This document shows positions 45,536 through 56,619 of a stretch of 64,000 nucleotides of DNA, in pieces. The notes under the pieces are model-generated. The model was not told where the DNA came from. It did no database searches and saw nothing but the letters and a program-made list of their open reading frames with translations. The number at the start of each line of letters is the position of its first letter. Positions within the stretch are counted from its first letter, which is position 1. The stretch lies in assembly GCA_006503475.1 (NCBI GenBank), contig RSEH01000202.1, forward strand, positions 1 to 64,000, given 5' to 3'. The stretch is from Stentor roeselii. Taxonomy: Eukaryota > Ciliophora > Heterotrichea > Heterotrichida > Stentoridae. A program made the position numbers and the translations under genes.

Positions 45536-47581
45536 ATGTCAACACGTATCTTAATGCTAGCCAACCATCTAAGCACAAGATTTCCAGGCGGTGACTATGA
45601 CACCTCCCTGGACCACTGGCGTAAAAAATCATCTCACTTAAACCCTAAAGTGATTCAAGAAGAGTACCTAGGCCCGAACTACCCAACAATTCAAAAGATC
45701 CGTGATTTCATGTCAACTCTCCCTCTTCTAAACTATCACGAAGACATGAAGCTCTCAACCGAAGCACTTCAAGGAAAGGTATTAAATCAGCTATTCCAAA
45801 TATCCCAAGCATTTCCAATGGACTACGACAAAGAAAAAGCGAACCCAAATTTAAAAGTGACCCTTTTATACACAATCGGAGAATACGACATCGCGACATC
45901 AACTCGACTCGTCGTTACTCTCAGTCTTTACCTCGACTCCCTTCTGAGCTTCGGGACTGAAAAGCACCGAAAGTTAATCGACGACGGTTACTGCTTGAAA
46001 GACTTCGGCTGTTTCGCGATGACTGAACTTGGACATGGGTCAAACGTCGCCGGTGTTGAAACAACTGCAACTTTTTTAAAGGAATCTCGTGAATTCCTAA
46101 TCAACTCGCCCACAAGAACTTCAGCCAAATGGTGGGTCGGAGCCGCTGGGAAAACTGCGAATATGGCGATTGTTTGGGCACAGATGATTGTTGAAGGAAT
46201 CAATCAGGGTGTTCATATGTTTGTTGTTCCGATTAGAAACAACTTAAATCAAAATATTGATGGAGTCGTTCTTGGAGACTGTGGACCCAAGCTTGGACTT
46301 CATGGGATTGATAATGGTTTCATTTTGTTTAAAAATTATCGAGTCGGTTACGATGCTCTTTTGGATAAATTAAGCCAGGTTAATAGTGCTGGCAAGTTTA
46401 AAAGCTCTGTTAAGAGTAGGGATAAAAGACTGGGGATTATGATTGGGGCGTTGATTAGAGGGAGGAATAGTGTTATCATTGCAAGTTCTTTAGCTCTTGG
46501 AAATGCTTTGACTTGTGCTTTGAGGTACTCTGCTGTCAGGAAACAGTTCACTTCTGGTGGAAAAGAAGAAGTTTCTATATTGTCGTATCAGGCTCAAAAG
46601 GTTAGACTTATTCCTGTTCTTGCTAATTGTTTTGCTATTAGATGTGGAAATCATCTGGTTCAACAAATGATTGCTAAAAGTAATCAAACGTTTTTAGAAC
46701 ACCCTGAAGGGGAAGATCTTGCTGAGTTTCATGCTATTTTAAGTGCACTCAAAGCGGTTTGTTCTTGGTATGGGATTTATGGAAGTCAGATTTGTAGAGA
46801 AAGTTGTGGAGGTCATGGGTATTCGGCTTTTAGCTCACTTGGAAGATTCAGGAACAATCAAGAAGTTCAAGTTACTTGGGAAGGGGACAACATGGTGCTT
46901 TTTCAGCAGACAAGTAAGTATATTTTAAAACAAATTCAGAAAACTATGAAAGGACAAAAAATTTTTTCAGAAACTTTGAGATTTCTGAGGATGGGTCATG
47001 ATGAGTCGAAAAAAGAGAATATTAAGAATTTGAATGATATGGTTTCGGCTTTAGAACATGTTGTTAACTTGTATTTGAATGAATCTATGATGAAGCTTCA
47101 AGAAATGAGTGGAAGTGGAGGAACTATGACTGAAATTTGGAATAATTCTCAAAGTTTCTATTTACAAGAACTCGCGAAAAGCTATGCTGAACTTGTTTTA
47201 GTTAAAGAGTTCGGGAAGATGGTCGAGAAAATGACAGAGAGAGATAAAGTTACAGGAGAAACTATTGGAAAGTTAAGAGATTTATATGCATTGACGGTTC
47301 TTGAAAGATATCTACCTGCTTTGATAGAAATAGGTTACAATGTGAGTCACAGAAGAGATTTTCGAGACAAGATAATAACCCTATGTGAAGAAATCGGAGA
47401 AGTCTCAATAGGAATAATTGACTCTATAGCTCCTCCTGATAGAGTTCTAAGCTCCACTCTAGGTTCATCTGACGGGCAAGTATATACGAGAATAATAGAT
47501 TCAGTCGAAAAGTGGCCAGATGTTTATTCCCCTCCATATTGGCTTGAGACATTGATGAACATTCGAGGTATTTCAAAGTAA
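45536..47581 (+). CDS. ACOX: Peroxisomal acyl-CoA oxidase, copy 1 of 3
   Basis: 681 residues. The FAD enzyme oxidises acyl-CoA to trans-2-enoyl-CoA and passes electrons to oxygen, giving H2O2; it is the first step of peroxisomal beta-oxidation. Hallmarks: CFAMTELGHGSNV with the flavin contact, TPTRTSAKWWVG-like substrate wall, GVHMFVVPIR, VLGDCGPKLGLHGIDNGF, SCGGHGYS and TWEGDNMVL, whose Glu corresponds to the catalytic base of animal acyl-CoA oxidase. No C-terminal SKL (ends GISK). Residues 4-12 read RILMLANHL, an exact match to the PTS2 rule R/K-L/V/I-x5-H/Q-L/A. The 3' half is nearly identical in DNA to copy 2, which begins 108 bases downstream. Confidence 0.93.
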   Translation: MSTRILMLANHLSTRFPGGDYDTSLDHWRKKSSHLNPKVIQEEYLGPNYPTIQKIRDFMSTLPLLNYHEDMKLSTEALQGKVLNQLFQISQAFPMDYDKEKANPNLKVTLLYTIGEYDIATSTRLVVTLSLYLDSLLSFGTEKHRKLIDDGYCLKDFGCFAMTELGHGSNVAGVETTATFLKESREFLINSPTRTSAKWWVGAAGKTANMAIVWAQMIVEGINQGVHMFVVPIRNNLNQNIDGVVLGDCGPKLGLHGIDNGFILFKNYRVGYDALLDKLSQVNSAGKFKSSVKSRDKRLGIMIGALIRGRNSVIIASSLALGNALTCALRYSAVRKQFTSGGKEEVSILSYQAQKVRLIPVLANCFAIRCGNHLVQQMIAKSNQTFLEHPEGEDLAEFHAILSALKAVCSWYGIYGSQICRESCGGHGYSAFSSLGRFRNNQEVQVTWEGDNMVLFQQTSKYILKQIQKTMKGQKIFSETLRFLRMGHDESKKENIKNLNDMVSALEHVVNLYLNESMMKLQEMSGSGGTMTEIWNNSQSFYLQELAKSYAELVLVKEFGKMVEKMTERDKVTGETIGKLRDLYALTVLERYLPALIEIGYNVSHRRDFRDKIITLCEEIGEVSIGIIDSIAPPDRVLSSTLGSSDGQVYTRIIDSVEKWPDVYSPPYWLETLMNIRGISK

Positions 47582-47689
47582 TCTATTAGTAACCTAGGCA
47601 GAAATAACCCAAACTCATTCTATCTTATAAATCTGTTCATTGTAATTTTTCAAAGCTCCATTGTTATCAGTTATCCTACACTTTATAAT

Positions 47690-49732
47690 ATGAACTCTCG
47701 TTTGACTCTGATAGCCAATCATCTCTCAAAGTTCCCTCCTGGCCCTCATGACCCATCTCTTGACATCTGGCGAAAGAAATCAGCTCATTTAAACCAAAAA
47801 GTCATCAGAGAAGAGTATTTAGGACCTTATCATGAGTACATTACTCAGATACGAGACTTCATTGCTTCATCTCCCTTATTTGATTACCATGAGGATATAA
47901 AACTCAACACAGAGCAAATAAGAGAAAAAGTAATGATACAGCTGTCAAGTGTCGCAAAAGCATTTCCTCTAAATCAGTCAAAAGAAATGTCAAATCCAAA
48001 CCTAAAGCTTTCTATTTTATTCGCCATGGCAGAGTACGACTTAGCAACAACAACAAGACTTATCGTATCAATTTGCTTATACCTTGACTCTCTTTTAAGT
48101 TTCGGCACTGAAAAGCACCGAAGGCTGATCGAGAGAACTTACACCTTGCAGAACTTCGGCTGCTTTGCAATGACTGAACTTGGACATGGTTCGAATGTTG
48201 CTGGTGTTGAAACAACAGCGACTTATGTAAAAGAAACTCGTCAGTTCGAACTGAATACTCCAACCCGAACAGCTGCTAAATGGTGGGTCGGAGGCGCTGG
48301 TAAAACTGCAAATTCAGCTGTTGTCTTGGCTCAGTTAGTCATTGATGGGCATAACCACGGGGTTCATATGTTTGTGGTTCCGATTAGAAACGACTTAAAC
48401 CAAAATATTGATGGAGTTGTTCTTGGAGACTGTGGACCTAAAATGAGTTTGGAAGGTGTTGATAATGGGTTTATTATTTTCAATAAATATAGAGTGTCCT
48501 ATGACTGCTTTCTTGATAAACTCAGCCAGATTACAGAAGAAGGTAAATATAAAAGCTCTATCAAAAATAATGAGAAAAGACTTGGAATCATGATAGGAGC
48601 TTTAATTAGAGGAAGGAATTGTGTTGTTGCTTCTGGATCTTTAACACTTTCTTCTGCTTTGACTTGTGCTTTGAGGTACTCTGCTGTCAGGAAACAGTTC
48701 GCTCCTGATGGAAAAGAAGAAGTTTCTATATTGTCGTATCAGGCTCAAAAGGTTAGACTTATTCCTTTGCTTGCTAATTGTTTTGCTGGAAGATGTGCAT
48801 ATAATCTGATCCAACAAATGATTGCTAAAAGTAATCAAACCTTTTTAGAACATCCTGAAGGGGAAGATCTTGCTGAGTTTCATGCTATTTTAAGTGCACT
48901 CAAAGCGGTTTGTTCTTGGTATGGGATTTATGGAAGTCAGATTTGTAGAGAAAGTTGTGGAGGTCATGGGTATTCGGCTTTTAGCTCACTTGGAAGACTC
49001 AGAGACAATCAAGAAGTTCAAGCTACTTGGGAAGGGGACAACATGGTGCTTATTCAGCAGACAAGTAAGTATATTTTAAAACAAATTCAGAAAACTATGA
49101 AAGGACAAAAAATCTTTTCAGAAACTTTGAGATTCATTAGGATAGGTCATGACGAGTCGAAAAAAGAGAATATTAAGAATTTGAATGATATGGTTTCGGC
49201 TTTAGAACATGTTGTTAACTTGTATTTGAATGAATCTATGATGAAGCTTCAAGAAATGAGTGGAAGTGGAGGAACTATGACTGAAATTTGGAATAATTCT
49301 CAAAGTTTCTATTTACAAGAACTCGCGAAATGCTATGCTGAACTTGTTTTAGTTAAAGAGTTCGGGAAGATGGTCGAGAAAATGACAGAGAGGGATAAAG
49401 TTACAGGAGAAACTATTGGAAAGTTAAGAGATTTATATGCATTAACTATTCTTGAAAGACATTTACCAGCATTGATCGAAGTTGGATACAGTGTTAGTCA
49501 TAGAAAAGAATTTCGAGATAAGATTATTAGACTTTGTGAAGAAATAGGAGAAGTTTCAATAGGAATCATTGATGCGCTAGCACCCAGTGATAGAGTTTTA
49601 AGTTCGTCTATTGGTTCATCAGATGGCCAGGTTTATTCAAGAATAATCGAATTGGTCGAAAAATGGCCGAATGTTTATTCTCCTCCATCTTGGCTTCCAA
49701 CTTTGTTGAATATCCGAGGAGTCTCAAACTAA
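47690..49732 (+). CDS. ACOX: Peroxisomal acyl-CoA oxidase, copy 2 of 3
   Basis: 680 residues, the same family layout as copy 1, with MTELGHGSNV, GVHMFVVPIR, GDCGPKMSLEGVDNGF, SCGGHGYS and TWEGDNMVL. In GDCGPKMSLEG the usual KLGLxG is altered to MSLEG, which may shift substrate choice. PTS2 at residues 4-12: RLTLIANHL. It ends GVSN, without PTS1. The stretch 48662-49441 is almost the same in DNA as 46511-47290 of copy 1, including silent sites, while the first 950 bases differ freely; the last 290 bases are closer to copy 3. This patchwork points to gene conversion. Start ATG 47690 lies directly after CTTTATAAT. Confidence 0.93.
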   Translation: MNSRLTLIANHLSKFPPGPHDPSLDIWRKKSAHLNQKVIREEYLGPYHEYITQIRDFIASSPLFDYHEDIKLNTEQIREKVMIQLSSVAKAFPLNQSKEMSNPNLKLSILFAMAEYDLATTTRLIVSICLYLDSLLSFGTEKHRRLIERTYTLQNFGCFAMTELGHGSNVAGVETTATYVKETRQFELNTPTRTAAKWWVGGAGKTANSAVVLAQLVIDGHNHGVHMFVVPIRNDLNQNIDGVVLGDCGPKMSLEGVDNGFIIFNKYRVSYDCFLDKLSQITEEGKYKSSIKNNEKRLGIMIGALIRGRNCVVASGSLTLSSALTCALRYSAVRKQFAPDGKEEVSILSYQAQKVRLIPLLANCFAGRCAYNLIQQMIAKSNQTFLEHPEGEDLAEFHAILSALKAVCSWYGIYGSQICRESCGGHGYSAFSSLGRLRDNQEVQATWEGDNMVLIQQTSKYILKQIQKTMKGQKIFSETLRFIRIGHDESKKENIKNLNDMVSALEHVVNLYLNESMMKLQEMSGSGGTMTEIWNNSQSFYLQELAKCYAELVLVKEFGKMVEKMTERDKVTGETIGKLRDLYALTILERHLPALIEVGYSVSHRKEFRDKIIRLCEEIGEVSIGIIDALAPSDRVLSSSIGSSDGQVYSRIIELVEKWPNVYSPPSWLPTLLNIRGVSN

Positions 49733-50696
49733 CCAAATAAACTTAGTTAGAAATAATGAATTAGAATAGCAATCCTTTGCATAACTCTAGTAAATCTATA
49801 CCAGGTTAGGTAATTAGAGATAGGTGTGCTTGAAATAGGAAGAGAAGAAATAGGAGATTGTTGTTCATATTCATTAAACTATAGATTTATTCATAGATTA
49901 TGATTCTCAATAAAATAACTTTTAATCATTTCAAGTATTGTACAAATTATTAACTTGCTATATAAATCTTAAGAATACTCAGTTCTGGTATCAAGGGGTT
50001 TATTGTAAGAAGTTGATGATTGATTTCTAAAGTACCATACTTAAATATTACTCTTGAATTTATAATTGATGTCATCTTCGAGCGAATTTACGAATTACAC
50101 TATAAGTTAATCATTAAGTATTATATGCTTTAGTTTGTTTTATAAATATATCATACTGTTTTTAACAAATATATTAAAAGCACTTACCTCTGTTATTTTA
50201 CTGATTTATAATGAGTAACATTAAATTTGATACTCTATTCTTAGATATAATTATTTTAAATTGAACTATCGTCTTGTAATCGATTGAAATCTTTTTTCAA
50301 ACCAACATAAAATTTCTATTAACAAGAAATCATCTAACGAATCACTTATTTCCTTTCCATAGATATTTGAATATAATAACCAACAAGGAAGTAAATATAT
50401 ATCAAATTATACAAATTCAATCAATCTCAATCACCTTAAACTAATAGCTCCATCACATTATTCATTTTATAAAAAAAATCAAATATTCCTTCACAAAACA
50501 AAGTTCACCTAATGATAAGACTCAATCCTCCTAATACCACCCAATCTGCTAACTAATCAAAAATCCTAAAAAAAATCACTAAACCTCCAACCAAAAACCC
50601 CCATCAATCCTAAAACTCCATATCCAAACTCCAAAAACTAAATAAAAATCCACTCTACCCTCAATCCATCCAAAATCCTCAACCTGAGTTAAAAAT
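49733..50696. other. Intergenic region, AT-rich then G-free
   Basis: About 960 bases between copies 2 and 3 of the oxidase. The left two thirds is AT-rich without a frame. From about 50440 to 50690 the plus strand is nearly devoid of G; 50581-50640 has none at all. No tRNA or mobile element recognised. Confidence 0.6.
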
Positions 50697-52754
50697 ATGT
50701 CAACAAGACTATCAATTCTATCCAATCATCTGAATTCCCGATTTCCCGAAGGCATTCACGACCCATCACTAGACCTCTGGCGTAAAAAGTCAAACCATCT
50801 AAACATCCAAGTCCTCCGAGAGGAGTTCTTAGGTCCCTACCACGACTACATCTCTAAAATCCGGGAGGCAGTAGCGGCAAGTCCTTTATTCGACTACCAC
50901 GAAGACCTAAGACTAAATCCAGAGCAGCTCCAAGGAAAAGTGATGGAACAATTATCTTTTGTATTAAAATCCTTTCCACTTGACTACGAGACTGAGCAGC
51001 TTCACCCGAACCACAAAGTGAATCGAATGTTTGCATTATCTGAATATGACATGGCGATCTCAACAAGAGGAACAGTCTCAGTTTCGCTTTATCTTGACTC
51101 TATTATCAACTTTGGCACAGCGAAACATCGAGAGCTGATTGACAGATGCTTCAGTCTTCAGGACATCGGGTGCTTTGGAATGACGGAATTAGGACATGGC
51201 TCTAATGTCGCTGCCGTTGAGACCACAGCGACTTATGTGAAGGGTTCAAATGAGTTCATTATTAATACGCCAACGAGGACTGCTGCCAAATGGTGGGTCG
51301 GAGGAGCTGCTAAGACTGCGAATATGGCTGTCGTTGTTGCTAGGCTGATTATAGAAGGGGATTATCATGGAGTGCATTTGTTTGTGATGAATATTCGGGG
51401 AAAGAGAAATGAAGAGATTCCTGGAGTCACTCTTGGCTATTGTGGACCGAAACTGGGACTTCCTGGCTTGGATAATGGGTTCATGATATTTAATAACTAC
51501 CGAGTGCCTTATGAGGCACTTTTAGATCGGATTAGTCAAGTCACTCCTGCGGGGAAGTTTAAAAGTAGCATTAAAAGTCAAGAAAAAAGACTTGGGGTTA
51601 TGATCAGTGCTTTGGTTAGAGGAAGAAATTGTGTTGTTCTTGCAAGTTCTATCAATCTTTCTAATTGTATCACTTGTGCTTTAAGGTACTCTGCGGTCAG
51701 GAAGCAGTTCGCTCCTGATGGAAAAGAAGAAGTTTCTATCTTGTCGTATCAGGCACAAAAGGTGAGACTTATTCCTATTCTCGCTCAAACTTTTGCAACT
51801 CAATGTGGAAGTTTTATCATTCAGGAGTTTATTGCAAAAGGAAGCAAAACCTTCTATGAACATCCGGAAGGTGAAGAACTTGCAGAGTTTCATGCTATTT
51901 TAAGTGGACTTAAAGCGGTTTGTTCTTGGTATGGTGTTCAAGGTTGTCAGATTTGTAGAGAAAGTTGTGGAGGTCATGGGTATTCGGCTTTTAGTTCTTT
52001 TGGAAGGATTAGAGATAATCAAGAAGTTCAAGTTACTTGGGAAGGGGATAACATGGTGCTTATACAGCAGACAAGTAAGTATATTTTAAAACAAATACAG
52101 AAAACTATGAAAGGACAGCCGGTCTTTTCGGAAACTTTGAGATTTCTGAGGATGGGTCATGATGAGTCGAAAAAAGAGAATATTAAGAATTTTGATGATA
52201 TGGTTTCGGCTTTAGAACATGTTGTTAACTTGTATTTGAATGAATCTATGATGAAGATTCAAGAAATGAGTGGAAGTGGAGCCAGTATGACTGATATTTG
52301 GAATAATTCTCAAAGTTTCTATTTACAAGAACTCGCGAAAAGCTATACTGAGCTGCTTCTTGTTAAAGAATTTGGGAAGATGGTTGAGAAAATAACGGAG
52401 AGGGATAAAGGTACAGGAGAAACTATTGCTAAACTCAGGGATTTGTATGTGTTGACGATTCTTGAAAAACATTTGATTGTATTGATTGATCTTGGATATA
52501 GCATTAGTCACAGAAAAGAATTTAGAGATAAGATTATTAGACTTTGTGAAGAAATAGGAGAAGTTTCAATAGGGATCATTGATGCGATTGCTCCTCATGA
52601 TAGAGTTTTAAGTTCGTCTATTGGCTCATCTGATGGGCAGGTTTATTCTAGAATTATCAAGTTGGTTGAAAGTTGGCCGAATGTTTATTCGCCTCCATCT
52701 TGGCTTCCGACTTTGATGGAAATTCGAGGAGTTTCAGCAAAATCTAGTAGTTAA
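50697..52754 (+). CDS. ACOX: Peroxisomal acyl-CoA oxidase, copy 3 of 3
   Basis: 685 residues, the most diverged of the three in the N-terminal half. It keeps CFGMTELGHGSNV, WWVGGAAKTANMAV, LGYCGPKLGLPGLDNGF (GDCGPK changed to GYCGPK), SCGGHGYS and TWEGDNMVL. PTS2 at residues 4-12: RLSILSNHL. It ends AKSSS, not a PTS1. Blocks of its 3' half share silent-site identity with copies 1 and 2 (for example around 52130-52330). Having three enzymes side by side suggests division of labour over acyl chain length, as with plant ACX enzymes, but no residue here tells which chain length each prefers. Confidence 0.92.
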   Translation: MSTRLSILSNHLNSRFPEGIHDPSLDLWRKKSNHLNIQVLREEFLGPYHDYISKIREAVAASPLFDYHEDLRLNPEQLQGKVMEQLSFVLKSFPLDYETEQLHPNHKVNRMFALSEYDMAISTRGTVSVSLYLDSIINFGTAKHRELIDRCFSLQDIGCFGMTELGHGSNVAAVETTATYVKGSNEFIINTPTRTAAKWWVGGAAKTANMAVVVARLIIEGDYHGVHLFVMNIRGKRNEEIPGVTLGYCGPKLGLPGLDNGFMIFNNYRVPYEALLDRISQVTPAGKFKSSIKSQEKRLGVMISALVRGRNCVVLASSINLSNCITCALRYSAVRKQFAPDGKEEVSILSYQAQKVRLIPILAQTFATQCGSFIIQEFIAKGSKTFYEHPEGEELAEFHAILSGLKAVCSWYGVQGCQICRESCGGHGYSAFSSFGRIRDNQEVQVTWEGDNMVLIQQTSKYILKQIQKTMKGQPVFSETLRFLRMGHDESKKENIKNFDDMVSALEHVVNLYLNESMMKIQEMSGSGASMTDIWNNSQSFYLQELAKSYTELLLVKEFGKMVEKITERDKGTGETIAKLRDLYVLTILEKHLIVLIDLGYSISHRKEFRDKIIRLCEEIGEVSIGIIDAIAPHDRVLSSSIGSSDGQVYSRIIKLVESWPNVYSPPSWLPTLMEIRGVSAKSSS

Positions 52755-53037
52755 AGAATATATCTTAAATAGTTTTCATTATTATATTAGTTTACGTATT
52801 CATGGTTCTGCATCAGTAATTCCTAAGTATGATAATTTTTTTCCTTTTAACAGATGAAAAGGTTATGAAATTTCTTTAACAATAACAAAATTTCTCCACT
52901 TTCATATATTGAAAATATCGACTTTTCTAACAAACATTTTATCAGTCAGTTATAATAAATCATTTAAATATTTTAAATTCTCTTACAACTCAAAAATTCT
53001 CAAATCCAAACCAAAGATTCTAATAATCTATCCTAAA

Positions 53038-54033
53038 ATGGGTAATGTCTGTTGTGTCGGTAGAGTAAATTCCCAAACTCCTCAAATCCAACCTTCAAGA
53101 GACCTTCTAGAAATAAAAACCCTTCCAAATGACCTGAATCCTTCATCTCCAAGCAACGCTGAAAAAACATTATCACTTCCAGACTCAAAGTTAAATTTAA
53201 AATTCGATACAGTTCAATTTTTTTCTCAAAGAAGTTCATCAGAAAATGGTCTTGACTATTCATTAATAACAGCCGAAGACCTGAGCAGATCTCAGCAGCA
53301 AGAAATTCTAAAAGTTTTAGACACCTTCAAATTCCTTCTAGACCCTGACGAACAAGAGATGGTAGATGGTTTATTAAAAGTTACAAGTATCGAAGAGTAC
53401 TTTTTAATGATAACTACTCACGCTTTGTACCTTTTGGACCTTTTAGACCTTTCACAAGTTTTCAAGAGATTTAAACTGGAAGACCTTTCTTATCTCGTCT
53501 TAATGAAAACAATGAAGTCTGTTTATTTGATCGGAAATTCAATAAAAACAGTATTTTCACTTTCAACTCATGATATGAAAAATTTGATTCTTTCTATTCA
53601 GCAGGTTTCTTTTGAAGCTTTTGCACAGTACTTGCCTTGGGTTGTAGTTGATGACTTTGGAAGACTTGATGAATATTTAGTGAAAGTTGAATTAAATTTA
53701 CTCAGTGAAGAGAATCTTGCAGTCACTAAAGTCTTTGTTGAACATGGAGATATTGGAGAAGTTGCTCTTGTTGTCCAAAAATGCTCTGAAAGTGGGAAAA
53801 ATAGGATGATGAACTTGGTTTTACTTGTTAGTAATAGAGCTGTTTATATGCTTAATAGCTCGTTTCAGTTTGTTGAAAAAATTTTACTTGCTGCTCAGGT
53901 TAATGTTAGGTTTAATGGGAGAAATAGTGTTTTAACTGTTAGTGGACATGGACAGAGTTTTGATTTCGTTGTTGAATTAGAACTGGCGGAAAAAGTGCAG
54001 AGGATTATTCGTGAATTTGATGGAAATTACTAA
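53038..54033 (+). CDS. Lipid-anchored protein with two PH-like (TH1-like) modules, 331 aa
   Basis: The first ATG of the frame is 53038, giving MGNVCCVGRV: Gly2 for myristoylation and Cys5-Cys6 for palmitoylation, so plasma membrane or vesicle attachment is likely. A Ser/Pro-rich stretch follows to about 85. Two similar beta-rich modules lie at about 105-205 (EEYFLMITTHALYLLD, FKLEDLSYLVLMKTMKSVYLI) and 215-330 (RMMNLVLLVSNRAVYML, VRFNGRNSVLTVSG, VVELELAEKVQRIIREF). The order strand-strand-LYLLD-strand-C-terminal helix recalls the PH-like TH1 domain of class I myosins, which binds acidic lipids. The family name is not certain. No enzyme motifs. Confidence 0.6.
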   Translation: MGNVCCVGRVNSQTPQIQPSRDLLEIKTLPNDLNPSSPSNAEKTLSLPDSKLNLKFDTVQFFSQRSSSENGLDYSLITAEDLSRSQQQEILKVLDTFKFLLDPDEQEMVDGLLKVTSIEEYFLMITTHALYLLDLLDLSQVFKRFKLEDLSYLVLMKTMKSVYLIGNSIKTVFSLSTHDMKNLILSIQQVSFEAFAQYLPWVVVDDFGRLDEYLVKVELNLLSEENLAVTKVFVEHGDIGEVALVVQKCSESGKNRMMNLVLLVSNRAVYMLNSSFQFVEKILLAAQVNVRFNGRNSVLTVSGHGQSFDFVVELELAEKVQRIIREFDGNY

Positions 54034-54510
54034 TAATTGTGAGATTTTTAATAAGTATATAAGGAATTTATTTATTATTGAAATCATTTACTGAGGATTT
54101 TATTTTTAGGGTTTCTGTTAGTTCAATGTTTAAATATTTCTATTCATATATTTGCCTCAATATAAAAATTTCAAATATTTTATTTTAAAGACCTTAAAAG
54201 TTGAATTAAACCCTTGAGAATATTTCTTTCAATTAATAAACATTCTTAAATGAGATATTAAAAAACTGATGCTCTTAAGTACATCAACTTAAAATCCATA
54301 GATATAAAATTACCATTTAAACTAACTCTACACCCAAACTATTAAAATTCCTATTAAATCAAATCCAAAAATTTAACCCTTCAACAACTCATCCAAAACT
54401 TAATCAAAATTAAATAATTCATCCAAAATTTTATCAAAAAAATCCCTCTTCCTACTAAAAAAAACCAAAAAAATCAAACAATAAAAAAATTTCTTAGAAA
54501 TCATTCAAAA
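54034..54510. other. Intergenic, G-poor right half
   Basis: 477 bases between two plus-strand genes. Left part AT-rich; 54290-54480 is A/C/T with almost no G (54361-54420 has none). No gene or RNA seen. Confidence 0.55.
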
Positions 54511-56561
<2,051 letters not shown>

Positions 56562-56619
56562 AAGTATTTTTGGTTAATATGGTTAGAAGGTTAATACTTA
56601 ACTTATCAAATATTAAAGC

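Noticed and set aside
47575-52754. C-terminal tripeptides of the oxidases as PTS1 signals
   Set aside because: The ends are ISK, VSN and SSS, none of which fits S/A/C-K/R/H-L/M; the N-terminal PTS2 is the better signal.
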